A stretch of DNA of 9,346 nucleotides, taken from positions 1 to 9,346 of the forward strand of contig JBGTCY010000303.1 of the NCBI GenBank assembly GCA_041748615.1, in the 5' to 3' direction. This stretch comes from JBGTCY01 sp041748615. GTDB lineage: Bacteria; Bacteroidota; Bacteroidia; Chitinophagales; CAIOSU01. A program made the position numbers and the translations under genes. Under the pieces are notes generated by a model. It searched no databases. It saw nothing but the letters and a program-made list of their open reading frames with translations, and was not told where the DNA came from. This document shows, piece after piece, positions 1 to 6,983 of this stretch. Positions within the stretch are counted from its first letter, which is position 1, and every line of letters starts with the position of its first letter.

Positions 1-957
1 CACCGGCAAATCAAAATTGAGCAACGCTTTCACGGTTTCATAGCCGAGACCTTTAAAATCGAAAATGATTTCAACGAAATACGCGCCTGCCAGCAATGCC
101 GCGAGCCAGCCTGAAATGGAAGTCACTACGGGATTCAGCGCGTTGCGCAACGAGTGCTTGAGAAGCACGCGATTGAAACTCAGACCTTTCGCTTTTGCCG
201 TGCGGATATAATCCTGCGACAACACATCGAGCATGGAACTGCGCGTCAGTTGTGTGATAATCGCCACCGGTCTGACGCCCAACGCGATGGCGGGTAAAAT
301 CAAATTTTTCCAGACCACCACTTCATCTCCGAAATCATTCAATTCAAACAATGAACCTACATGATTCAGTCCGGTGTAATCATGCCACAAATAGCCGAAC
401 AGCAATGCGAGGATAATTCCTGTGAAATAAGAAGGTTGTGAAATCCCAAGTACGGAAAGTGAGACCATTGTATTATCCCAAAAACGGTTGTGATGAATTG
501 CCGCGAATACACCCATGATAATGCCCACTAATGTCGCAAGGAGCATGGCGGTCAAGGCAAGAATAATCGTGGGTGGAATTTTTTCCGCGAGAATTTCAGA
601 AACCAACCGCCTTGTCTGATAGGAGCGACCGAGATAAGGCGCTTTAATGGCAACCACCGATGACTGCCCCAATGCAACCAATGAAGTATATTGATACCTT
701 TCTCGCGCTTCGTCAGAATTTTCATGAATCCACAAGGGCATCAACTCGCCAATGTATTTTAACAGCCGCAGGTGCATCGGCAGGTTCAGCCCCAATTCCT
801 TTTCAATGGCTTCCACCGAGGCGACATCCGCCCGCTGTCCAAGTGTGAGACGCGCTGAATTGACGGGCAACACATTAAATAAAAAAAATATCACGAGAAT
901 CACGCCTAGCAGCACTAAGAATCCATATCCCAATCTTTTCGCGATGAATTGAAGCAA
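1..957 (-). CDS. Peptide/nickel ABC transporter permease, DppB/OppB family (partial, C-terminus off left edge)
   Basis: This is an inner-membrane permease subunit of a binding-protein-dependent ABC importer of the oligopeptide/dipeptide/nickel class; it would pair with a DppC-like permease and two ATPases. The visible 319 codons show a first membrane helix (about residues 9-30), an extracytoplasmic stretch of about 100 residues, then hydrophobic helices from about residue 130 onward. Near residues 248-280 is the EAA-type loop that contacts the ATPase, with DYIRTAKAKGLS followed by RNALNPVV, characteristic of the DppB/OppB family. The frame is open to the left edge; perhaps 30-40 C-terminal residues are missing. 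In this frame a TGA lies at 978-976 and there is no ATG near the N-terminus, so I take the TTG at 957 as the start; it gives MLQFIAKRLGYG, a typical beginning for this family. The substrate cannot be told from the permease alone. Confidence 0.9.
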   Translation of the reverse strand, partial: MLQFIAKRLGYGFLVLLGVILVIFFLFNVLPVNSARLTLGQRADVASVEAIEKELGLNLPMHLRLLKYIGELMPLWIHENSDEARERYQYTSLVALGQSSVVAIKAPYLGRSYQTRRLVSEILAEKIPPTIILALTAMLLATLVGIIMGVFAAIHHNRFWDNTMVSLSVLGISQPSYFTGIILALLFGYLWHDYTGLNHVGSLFELNDFGDEVVVWKNLILPAIALGVRPVAIITQLTRSSMLDVLSQDYIRTAKAKGLSFNRVLLKHSLRNALNPVVTSISGWLAALLAGAYFVEIIFDFKGLGYETVKALLNFDLPV

Positions 958-1268
958 GGTGAATATTCTTTTTTTTCAAAAGTAAATCTAAAATTATTGA
1001 ATCTCTTTGGTTTGGTTTTGAAAATACCAACATCTTGGTTTCGTCAATGATTATTTTGAGTGAAGGGGCAAAGTCATAATTTTTACTGAAGGAACCAAGT
1101 GATTTATACCATCGGTAAACAGCTTTTCAAACTTTGATGAACTTTGCCGATGGTATATCCCCAACCCAGTTCGTTTTTCACATTTTTTTCGGGATAAATT
1201 TAAAATATTCAACATATTCAAAAAAAGAATTTGGAAATGAGTGAGTCAACTGTGCTTCATGCTTCATC
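958..1268. other. Intergenic gap between aidB end and permease start
   Basis: This 311-base stretch is AT-rich and I see no credible gene in it on either strand. It holds a long inverted repeat (1105-1157, listed separately) and a possible weak promoter element for the permease: on the minus strand TACTTTTG (984-977) matches the Bacteroidota -7 consensus TAnnTTTG about 20 bases before the TTG start, but no convincing -33 TTTG is found at the usual spacing. A short tandem duplication (GCTTCAT twice) sits just after the aidB stop. Confidence 0.6.
1105..1157. repeat. Long inverted repeat, 15-bp arms
   Basis: The left arm 1105-1119 (TATACCATCGGTAAA) and right arm 1143-1157 (TTTGCCGATGGTATA) are reverse complements except for one position that would form a G-U pair in RNA; the loop is 23 bases. 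No T-tract follows the stem on either strand, so it is not a canonical intrinsic terminator. It lies about 110 bases past the aidB stop and about 150 bases before the permease start. It may act as an mRNA 3' structure for aidB or as a regulatory element of the permease, or it may be a dispersed palindromic repeat. Confidence 0.7.
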
Positions 1269-2909
1269 TCAATTCACTTGAAACCTCCCGATCACCCCCT
1301 TACAATCCACTCCCTCAGGCAAATTCCCAAACAGTAATCCCGGATTAGCGGTGAGGCGGGATTGGCAAAAGGCATCTGCCACCAGGGGGTTGCCTGATTT
1401 CAGCAACTGTGCGGCTTGCATGGCGAGCGCCATGTTTTCGGTGAACCTGCGCGCCTGGCTTGGCGTGATTCCAAATAAGTGAACGCTCTTTTTTAAATCA
1501 GCACAATATTTATCATAAGTTGCATTCGCACCAGCAGCGCTGTCCAGTTCCGCGAGATACACATCGAGCGATTGAGGCGATTTACCGATGGCGCGAATCA
1601 CATCAAGGCATTGCACATTGCCGCTGCCTTCCCAAATCGCGTTCACGGGCGCTTCGCGGTAAAGGCGTGGGATGATACCCTGCTCCACGTAGCCGTTGCC
1701 GCCCTGGCACTCCATCGCTTCCACGAGCAGGGGCGCAGCGCGCTTCGTAATCCAGTATTTGCCGATGGGCAGCAGCAGGCGCAGCAACAGTTGGTCGTCT
1801 TCGTTAGCTTCGTTTTCGAGACACACCGAGGCGCGGTAACTCAGGACCAACGCGGCTTCCGATTCAATGCACAAATCTGCTAATACATTTTGCATCAGCG
1901 GCTGGTTCACCAGATATTCGCCCATCACTTTGCGGTGCGTACAGTGATGCACCGCCTCCGCAACTCCCCGCCTGATTAATCCCGATGAGCCGATCATGCA
2001 GTCGTAGCGCGTCATCGCCACCATCTCGATAATGGTTGGCACTCCACGCCCTTCTTCTCCCACCATCCAGCCAATCGCGTTTTCCATTTCGATTTCGCTC
2101 GATGCGTTGGAGCGGTTGCCGAGTTTGTCTTTCAGCCGCTGCACGAACCACGGATTTTTCGTGCCGTCAGGCAGCCAGCGCGGCATTAAAAAACAAGATA
2201 ATCCGTTTTCGGTCTGCGCTAATGTCAAAAACGCATCGCACATGGGTGCGGAGCAAAACCATTTGTGCCCGGTAATCGCGTAAGCCTCGCCCGGTCCCGC
2301 TTTGCCGTTGGCGGGCTTTGCCTGCGTGGTGTTGGCGCGCACATCGGTGCCGCCCTGCTTTTCGGTCATTGCCATGCCGATGGTGATTCCCGCTTTTTCG
2401 GTGTGCGGTTTGTTTGCCGGGTCGTATTCAGCGCTGAGTATTTTCGGCAGCCATTCGTTAGCTTGTGGAAAATGATTTTTAATGGCAGGCACACACGAAA
2501 ACGTCATCGTAATCGGACAGCCCGTGCCCGCCTCATTCTGCGAGTGCATGTAATCAAAAGCCAGTCGCGAGATATGCGCACCTTTTTTCTTTTCCACCCA
2601 CGGCAATGAAGCGAGGCGGTTCTCGATACCCAACTGCATGATGTCATGATATGCCTGATGAAACTCGATGAAATCCACCCGGTTGCCGAAGCGGTCGTGA
2701 GAATGAAATACCGGAGTATGTTTATTGGCGAGATGTCCTTTCTCAATCCATTCCGGCTTGCTCAAAATCTCACCATAATTTTTCAACTGCGGTTTTGCCC
2801 ATCCCGCCCCACCTTTCTCTGCCAATTCGGTCAGCAGGATGTCGTTTTCGAAGAGATTGATATTTTCATAAGCAGGCGGCTGATTAAATACTTCGTGTGT
2901 TTTCATCAT
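1269..2909 (-). CDS. aidB: AidB-type acyl-CoA dehydrogenase (DNA alkylation response / isovaleryl-CoA dehydrogenase-like)
   Basis: This is a flavin-dependent acyl-CoA dehydrogenase of the AidB branch. In E. coli AidB binds FAD and DNA, has weak isovaleryl-CoA dehydrogenase activity, and is induced by alkylating agents. Branch signatures are visible: THEVFNQPP at the N-terminus, AGTGCPITMTF, MTEKQGGTDVRANTT, GHKWFCSAP, RLKDKLGNRSNASSEIE, and RLYREAPVNAIWEGSGN. The Glu of WEGSGN (about residue 427) aligns with the acyl-CoA dehydrogenase catalytic glutamate. The frame is open back to an ATG at 2969, but the first 20 residues of that version have no counterpart in AidB and would span the promoter region. 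The adjacent ATGs at 2909 and 2906 give MMKTHEVF or MKTHEVF, matching the family, and a length of about 546 residues against about 541 in E. coli. It is transcribed divergently from fic. GC content is clearly higher here than in mcrBC. Whether it protects DNA or serves leucine/fatty-acid breakdown is not decided by sequence. Confidence 0.92.
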   Translation of the reverse strand: MMKTHEVFNQPPAYENINLFENDILLTELAEKGGAGWAKPQLKNYGEILSKPEWIEKGHLANKHTPVFHSHDRFGNRVDFIEFHQAYHDIMQLGIENRLASLPWVEKKKGAHISRLAFDYMHSQNEAGTGCPITMTFSCVPAIKNHFPQANEWLPKILSAEYDPANKPHTEKAGITIGMAMTEKQGGTDVRANTTQAKPANGKAGPGEAYAITGHKWFCSAPMCDAFLTLAQTENGLSCFLMPRWLPDGTKNPWFVQRLKDKLGNRSNASSEIEMENAIGWMVGEEGRGVPTIIEMVAMTRYDCMIGSSGLIRRGVAEAVHHCTHRKVMGEYLVNQPLMQNVLADLCIESEAALVLSYRASVCLENEANEDDQLLLRLLLPIGKYWITKRAAPLLVEAMECQGGNGYVEQGIIPRLYREAPVNAIWEGSGNVQCLDVIRAIGKSPQSLDVYLAELDSAAGANATYDKYCADLKKSVHLFGITPSQARRFTENMALAMQAAQLLKSGNPLVADAFCQSRLTANPGLLFGNLPEGVDCKGVIGRFQVN

Positions 2910-2930
2910 AGATGTTTTTAGTGTTGCCAC

Positions 2931-2964
2931 TAAAGTTAAAACATCATTTAACGCATGATGCAAA
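2931..2964 (-). promoter_or_regulatory. Candidate aidB promoter
   Basis: On the minus strand TTTG (2964-2961) is followed after 22 bases by TAACTTTA (2938-2931), one base off the Bacteroidota -7 consensus TAnnTTTG. A transcript would begin about 15 bases before the ATG at 2909. A small dyad, CATCAT (2942-2947) and ATGATG (2955-2960), sits between the two boxes. This placement supports the shorter aidB start. It is a consensus match by eye only. Confidence 0.4.
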
Positions 2965-2976
2965 TACATTTTTACC

Positions 2977-2984
2977 TACCTTTG
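2977..2984 (+). promoter_or_regulatory. Candidate fic promoter -7 box (TAnnTTTG)
   Basis: TACCTTTG is an exact match to the Bacteroidota sigma -7 element TAnnTTTG and lies 23 bases before the ATG at 3008, predicting a short leader of roughly 15-18 bases. No clear -33 TTG is found at the usual distance. Its position argues against the longer fic reading frame that begins at 2912, since the box would then be inside the coding region. Confidence 0.5.
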
Positions 2985-3030
2985 ATAAGCATATTTCACA
3001 TGCCGGCATGATTCATAAGCATTTTTCACA
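2985..3030 (+). repeat. Direct repeat flanking a palindrome at the fic start: candidate operator
   Basis: Two 16-base copies, ATAAGCATATTTCACA (2985-3000) and ATAAGCATTTTTCACA (3015-3030), match at 15 of 16 positions and start exactly 30 bases apart, near three helical turns. Between them lies a perfect 12-bp palindrome, CATGCCGGCATG (2999-3010), whose last three bases are the fic ATG. A third partial copy (TTTTTCAC) lies at 3042-3049. The block begins right after the -7 box and covers the expected transcription start and the start codon, where a bound repressor would block expression. Confidence 0.5.
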
Positions 3031-4549
3031 AAAAATAACTGTTTTTCACGGCAGAGCAACCCCGGAGGAGGGCATGTTGGCAGGATATGGCGCATTGCTC
3101 GATGCCTTTGCGCTTCAAGCGCCTGTACCCGAATTGCTTTCCCTGATAAGCGCTAAGAACCGGCAATATACTACGGAACACTGGCAGGTTTTCACATCGC
3201 GCCATCAACCGGATGATACTTTGTATAAGCAGTTGGTATTCGCTCTTAAATATGAAGGAGTGAATCTGCTTGTACTCAAAAAGCTATTTGAGCGGCTATC
3301 AGAAAAAGAAATTATCGCTCTTTTGCAAAAAGAGCCAACCGGGCAATACAGCAGGAGATTGTGGTTTTTATATGAATGGCTGTTTGACCGGAAACTGCTC
3401 GTTGAAGACTTGCAAAATGGCAATTATGTGCCGCTGCTGGATGAAGAATTACAGTATGCAATAACAGAGGGTGATAGGTCAGTTCGTCACCGCATCATCA
3501 ACAATTTGCCGGGAGTTCGTGATTTCTGTCCTTTAATAAGGAGAACACCAAAACTGGAACAATATATCGCTTCCGACCTTTCGGAACAATCGAATGATTA
3601 TTTAAATAGCATCCGGAAAGATATCCTCCAAAGGGCTTCGGCATTTCTGCTGTTGAAAGATTCGAAAGCGTCATTCACCATTGAAGGGGAAAGCCCGAAA
3701 AGCAAGAGAGCGGCACGCTGGGGACAGGCAATCGGACAAGCCGGAATGCGCGACCTTATGAAGGAAGAGTTGCTTCGCCTTCAGCAAATCGTGATAGAAA
3801 ATCCCCGCTTTATAGAGATGGGATTCCGGAAAAAAGGCGGTTTCGTTGGCGAACACGACAGGACGACAGGCGAGCCTATTCCCGACCACCTGTCCGCCAA
3901 ATGGCAGGACCTGCATCAACTGACAGACGGATTATTAAACATGAATCAGCGGCTTGAGCGAAATGAAATGGATGCCGTGCTTTCCGCAGCACTCGTTGCT
4001 TTCGGTTTTGTGTTTATCCATCCTTTCGAAGACGGGAACGGGCGCATTCACAGGTATTTGATACACCATGTGCTGGCAAGGAAAAATTTCACCCGGCAGG
4101 GAATCATTTTTCCCGTTTCCGCTTCCATCTTAGAACATATTGACGAATACCGCAAGGTTTTAGAATTCTATTCCCGTCCGCTGTTGGATTTTATCGAGTG
4201 GAAAGAAACAAAAGACCATAATGTTGCAATCTTAAATGAAACCATAGATTATTACCGCTATTTTGACGCAACCCCGCAGGCTGAATTTCTTTATAACTGC
4301 GTTCATGACACCATCAAAAATATTATCCCGGCTGAAGTCGCTTTCCTCGCTCGTTATGAGGAATTCAAGCAATACGCGGATGATGAATTTGAAATGCCGG
4401 ATAAAACGGTAGCCCTGTTAGTCCGTTATCTGGAACAGAATAACGGAAAACTATCGAAGCGGGCAAGAGAAAAATCATTCAGGGCGTTAAGCGACAATGA
4501 GGTTAAAGAAATAGAGGATAACTATGGAATGATAATGGCAACAGCATAA
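3008..4549 (+). CDS. Fic-domain protein AMP transferase with N-terminal inhibitory helix (class II Fic)
   Basis: Fic enzymes usually transfer AMP from ATP to a hydroxyl side chain of a target protein. The catalytic motif HPFEDGNGRIHR is complete, with the catalytic His at about residue 338. The inhibitory motif (S/T)xxxE(G/N) is present as SFTIEG at about residues 222-227, N-terminal to the Fic core, so its Glu should fold into the ATP site; this is the class II autoinhibited layout. The stretch GFRKKGGFVGEHDRTTGE between them should form the target-docking flap. The N-terminal 200 residues are helical and the C-terminus ends in a conserved-looking KRAREKSFRALSDNEV segment. The frame is open from 2912, but I choose the ATG at 3008 (513 residues): the first 32 codons of the longer form overlap the aidB promoter region, and a TAnnTTTG box lies just upstream of 3008. 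No antitoxin gene accompanies it, consistent with built-in inhibition. The target protein is unknown. Confidence 0.9.
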   Translation: MIHKHFSQKITVFHGRATPEEGMLAGYGALLDAFALQAPVPELLSLISAKNRQYTTEHWQVFTSRHQPDDTLYKQLVFALKYEGVNLLVLKKLFERLSEKEIIALLQKEPTGQYSRRLWFLYEWLFDRKLLVEDLQNGNYVPLLDEELQYAITEGDRSVRHRIINNLPGVRDFCPLIRRTPKLEQYIASDLSEQSNDYLNSIRKDILQRASAFLLLKDSKASFTIEGESPKSKRAARWGQAIGQAGMRDLMKEELLRLQQIVIENPRFIEMGFRKKGGFVGEHDRTTGEPIPDHLSAKWQDLHQLTDGLLNMNQRLERNEMDAVLSAALVAFGFVFIHPFEDGNGRIHRYLIHHVLARKNFTRQGIIFPVSASILEHIDEYRKVLEFYSRPLLDFIEWKETKDHNVAILNETIDYYRYFDATPQAEFLYNCVHDTIKNIIPAEVAFLARYEEFKQYADDEFEMPDKTVALLVRYLEQNNGKLSKRAREKSFRALSDNEVKEIEDNYGMIMATA

Positions 4550-4561
4550 CAACTAATGTCA

Positions 4562-4651
4562 CTACCTTTTGCCTCAGCCTTCAATTTCAATCATTGGAAA
4601 TCACATTCCTCAAAGAAGGTAGCTTGCGATCACAAATCATCAAGGCAAGCT
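4562..4651 (+). repeat. Two adjoining inverted repeats downstream of fic
   Basis: CTACCTT (4562-4568) is the reverse complement of AAGGTAG (4616-4622). AGCTTGC (4621-4627) is the reverse complement of GCAAGCT (4645-4651). The two potential stems share two bases, so they could form side by side or compete. Neither is followed directly by a T-run, although a short T-run occurs at about 4667-4671. A role as fic transcript end is possible but weakly supported; the rest of the gap to 4760 shows nothing convincing. Confidence 0.35.
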
Positions 4652-4760
4652 CAGAGCGCCAGTTGATTTTTGATTTGGAATCGTGCAGAAGTCTTTTGGT
4701 TCACGGTAAATTAAGATATAAATAAGTAGGAATTATTTCTAAGGAATAGTTTTAAAGTGT

Positions 4761-5699
4761 ATGCTACAATTCAATTCGAGTGTTGATTTTAAACTGCCCA
4801 CTCCCATTCATCAAATTCATGAAACGCTTTTTGAAGAAAAAGGAGTTCAGTTATTTCTGAAACGTGACGACCTTATTCACCTGGAAGTTTCCGGGAATAA
4901 ATGGAGGAAGCTGAAATATAATTTGCAAGAAGCGCAGCGGAAAAACCTCGATACTATATTGACTTTCGGTGGAGCGTATTCCAACCACATTGCCGCAACC
5001 GCAACAGCATGCCGATTGGCAGGCATGAAATCCATCGGCATCATCCGGGGAGAGGAGTTGAATGAAAAAGATAATCCGACTTTAAGAAAAGCGGTACAAG
5101 ACGGAATGCGGCTGCATTTTATTTCGCGGGAAGAATATCGCAGGAAAAATGAAAGTATGTTTATTGAAAAGTTGCATCAACGGTTCGGTGATTTCTATTT
5201 GATACCCGAAGGCGGTGCAAATGAATTTGGCATGAAAGGTTGTATGGAAATTATGCAGGAGGTTCAAGAGCATTTTGATATTGTCTGCATTGCTTGCGGA
5301 ACTGGAACTACGCTCGCAGGTATCGTTGCTTCGCTCCTACCCCATCAAAATGCTTTGGGGTTTCCGGCTTTAAAAGGTGGCGAATTTTTAGAAAAAGAAA
5401 TTCTCAATCTGCTTAAAAAAATCGGTTATTCAACATCACAAAGTTTTCAACTCATTGCGCAATATCATTTCGGAGGATATGCCCGTCATACTCCTGAGCT
5501 ATTGCAATTCATCCGCGATTTCAAAACCTCACAAGGCATTGAACTCGATTTCATTTACACCGGGAAAATGGTCTTAGGTATTTATGAGATGATTAAAAAC
5601 GATTACTTCGCGCAAGGAACAAAAATATTAGTGGTGCATACGGGCGGGGTACAAGGAAATGGGAGGGTATTTTTTCCTGAATACAGGATGGTTTTTTAG
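4761..5699 (+). CDS. PLP-dependent ACC deaminase / D-cysteine desulfhydrase family enzyme, probably desulfhydrase-type
   Basis: This is a fold-type II pyridoxal-phosphate enzyme. D-cysteine desulfhydrases break D-cysteine into pyruvate, sulfide and ammonia; ACC deaminases open aminocyclopropane carboxylate to 2-oxobutyrate and ammonia. Lys47 in VSGNKWRKLKYN is the expected PLP Schiff-base lysine. GGAYSNH (70-76) carries the active-site Ser74, and CGTGTTLAG is the phosphate-binding loop. Two positions separate the subfamilies: true ACC deaminases have Glu in YEGK and Leu in HLGG, while D-cysteine desulfhydrases have Ser/Thr in both. Here they read YTGK (Thr267) and HTGG (Thr294), so I favour D-cysteine desulfhydrase or a related D-amino-acid lyase. 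The 312-residue length is slightly short of the usual 325-340. The start is the first ATG in frame; AAGGAA at 4741-4746 is too far upstream for a standard ribosome site. It reads as its own transcription unit. Confidence 0.88.
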   Translation: MLQFNSSVDFKLPTPIHQIHETLFEEKGVQLFLKRDDLIHLEVSGNKWRKLKYNLQEAQRKNLDTILTFGGAYSNHIAATATACRLAGMKSIGIIRGEELNEKDNPTLRKAVQDGMRLHFISREEYRRKNESMFIEKLHQRFGDFYLIPEGGANEFGMKGCMEIMQEVQEHFDIVCIACGTGTTLAGIVASLLPHQNALGFPALKGGEFLEKEILNLLKKIGYSTSQSFQLIAQYHFGGYARHTPELLQFIRDFKTSQGIELDFIYTGKMVLGIYEMIKNDYFAQGTKILVVHTGGVQGNGRVFFPEYRMVF

Positions 5700-5865
5700 A
5701 AGTCTCATAATAGTGAATGACGCAAAAGCAATTTTTTTTTTCGCAGCCGTAGTTAAATAGGATTTCCCTGCTTTTGATTTTTTTTTGCTTTTTCATTTTT
5801 GTCAAGCACATACATGCGTTGCATGACCTATTCTAATTTGAATTTATCCGGGAAGTCTTCAATAG

Positions 5866-5893
5866 ATGTTAATACATGTTTTTTTATTAACAT
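5866..5893. terminator. AT-rich hairpin between convergent genes
   Basis: ATGTTAATA (5866-5874) and TATTAACAT (5885-5893) are perfect reverse complements, giving a 9-bp stem with a 10-base T-rich loop. It lies between the stop at 5699 on the plus strand and the mcrC stop at 5952 on the minus strand, where a shared terminator would be expected. The stem is AT-rich and no T-tract follows on either strand, so termination is only inferred from position. The same gap has T-runs at 5732-5741 and about 5778-5786 and a small CATGC/GCATG dyad at 5813-5825, and no gene. Confidence 0.35.
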
Positions 5894-5951
5894 GAGTGGT
5901 GGGTTTTAATAAAGTTGACTGTCTTGTAAAAATTTAAAGAAAACAAATAAT

Positions 5952-6983
5952 TCAATTCTCAATTATTTTTAGCAGACTATCGGTTACCTCTCTCCAATCC
6001 TGGTTTAAATTAATGGTGTTAACACTAATCCTATTGCCAAGAATGTTGTATCTGAGATTGAGATCCTGCCCGGTAGCAGGATACAACAATATTCCTTCTA
6101 TGGTTTTTTCCGGAAAATCAGGTTCCGCATTTTTTACATAACTGAATATCTGATATAAATTATTAGATATAATTTTTTCTTTGTCATAGTTAAAATGAAG
6201 CGCTTCAAGATAATACTTTGTGTCAATGATAATCTTCTTTTTGGGCGTATCCAATGAAATATCCGTATTCATATTTGGAAGAAAATTCAGTTCGCCCGAT
6301 AATACGGCATCAGCTTGCCATTTTAATATTTCAGACGATACTTTATATTCATTTTGCTCTCTTTTAAAAAAATTCTTCACAAATTCCTGAAACAGATAGC
6401 GCATTTTAATTTCATCCCTCGTGAAATCTTTAAAAGTGTATTGTCCGTTGTTTTCTTTAACAAGCGTATTGTCGAAAATAATCCTGCATACATTTAGAAG
6501 AAAACCATAATAATAGTTATTGCGATGCAGATTGATTTTTCCAAAAAGGTGAGGTTGAATTTTTATGAGATCAACATCGTGAAATCTGAGAAAATAAATT
6601 TTTAATTCATCTCTTATTGTTTTGTCAAGTTCCCGGAATTTGAGCAGGGAATGAATGGTTGATTTTAAAATCTGATTATGAAGAATATTGTAATCGAATT
6701 CATCAAACTCGCAAACAGTTTTTCCCTGATGGAAAAGATTTTTTTTAACCGAAGAACTGACATTCAGTTTCCCCTTTACCCCGTAAATATCATTTGTTTG
6801 CGAAACATAGCTTCTGTCAAGCCCTCTTTTAAACAGATGCGAACATCCGTTGGCTAAAACTTTACCGAAAAGATTTACAACATTATTAAAATCTATTTTA
6901 TCTACATTTGTTATTTCCGCTTCATCGAGTTTATTCCATGCATAGCATAGCAGAAAATAAATATTTTGAATTGGTATTTTCAT
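5952..6983 (-). CDS. mcrC: McrC-type nuclease subunit of a type IV restriction system
   Basis: McrC is the endonuclease partner of McrB: it docks on the McrB hexamer, stimulates its GTPase and cuts DNA carrying modified cytosine or other modified bases. The 343-residue protein starts MKIPIQNIYFLLCYAWN, the usual beginning of this McrC branch. The PD-(D/E)xK nuclease core is visible near the C-terminus: MNTDISL with Asp241, IIIDTKYY with Asp254 and Lys256, then QIFSY with Gln278 and Tyr282 (the QxxxY element often found after this core). All catalytic positions are present, so the enzyme should be active. Its ATG overlaps the mcrB TGA in an ATGA (6983-6980), implying coupled translation and fixed stoichiometry. 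There is no clear Shine-Dalgarno sequence. It is distinctly AT-rich compared with aidB in the same window. Confidence 0.92.
   Translation of the reverse strand: MKIPIQNIYFLLCYAWNKLDEAEITNVDKIDFNNVVNLFGKVLANGCSHLFKRGLDRSYVSQTNDIYGVKGKLNVSSSVKKNLFHQGKTVCEFDEFDYNILHNQILKSTIHSLLKFRELDKTIRDELKIYFLRFHDVDLIKIQPHLFGKINLHRNNYYYGFLLNVCRIIFDNTLVKENNGQYTFKDFTRDEIKMRYLFQEFVKNFFKREQNEYKVSSEILKWQADAVLSGELNFLPNMNTDISLDTPKKKIIIDTKYYLEALHFNYDKEKIISNNLYQIFSYVKNAEPDFPEKTIEGILLYPATGQDLNLRYNILGNRISVNTINLNQDWREVTDSLLKIIEN

Noticed and set aside
660..952. Two small plus-strand frames inside the permease region.
   Set aside because: They lie antisense to a clear permease coding frame and resemble no protein I know.
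2910..3007. Extended N-termini of aidB (to 2969) and fic (from 2912).
   Set aside because: They overlap on opposite strands, lack family similarity and would bury both candidate promoters.
4556..4666. A 36-residue open frame beginning MSLPFASAFNFNHWK after fic.
   Set aside because: The start is vaguely reminiscent of a dioxygenase N-terminus, but it is short, has no ribosome site and coincides with inverted repeats; not enough to call a gene or remnant.
5732..5786. Long T-runs as intrinsic terminators of the PLP-enzyme gene.
   Set aside because: No GC-rich stem precedes either run; at most a weak CG/AAAA pairing, so termination is not supported.
5593..5811. A 72-residue minus-strand frame across the end of the PLP-enzyme gene.
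   Set aside because: Low-complexity lysine-rich translation of T-runs, overlapping a real gene antisense.
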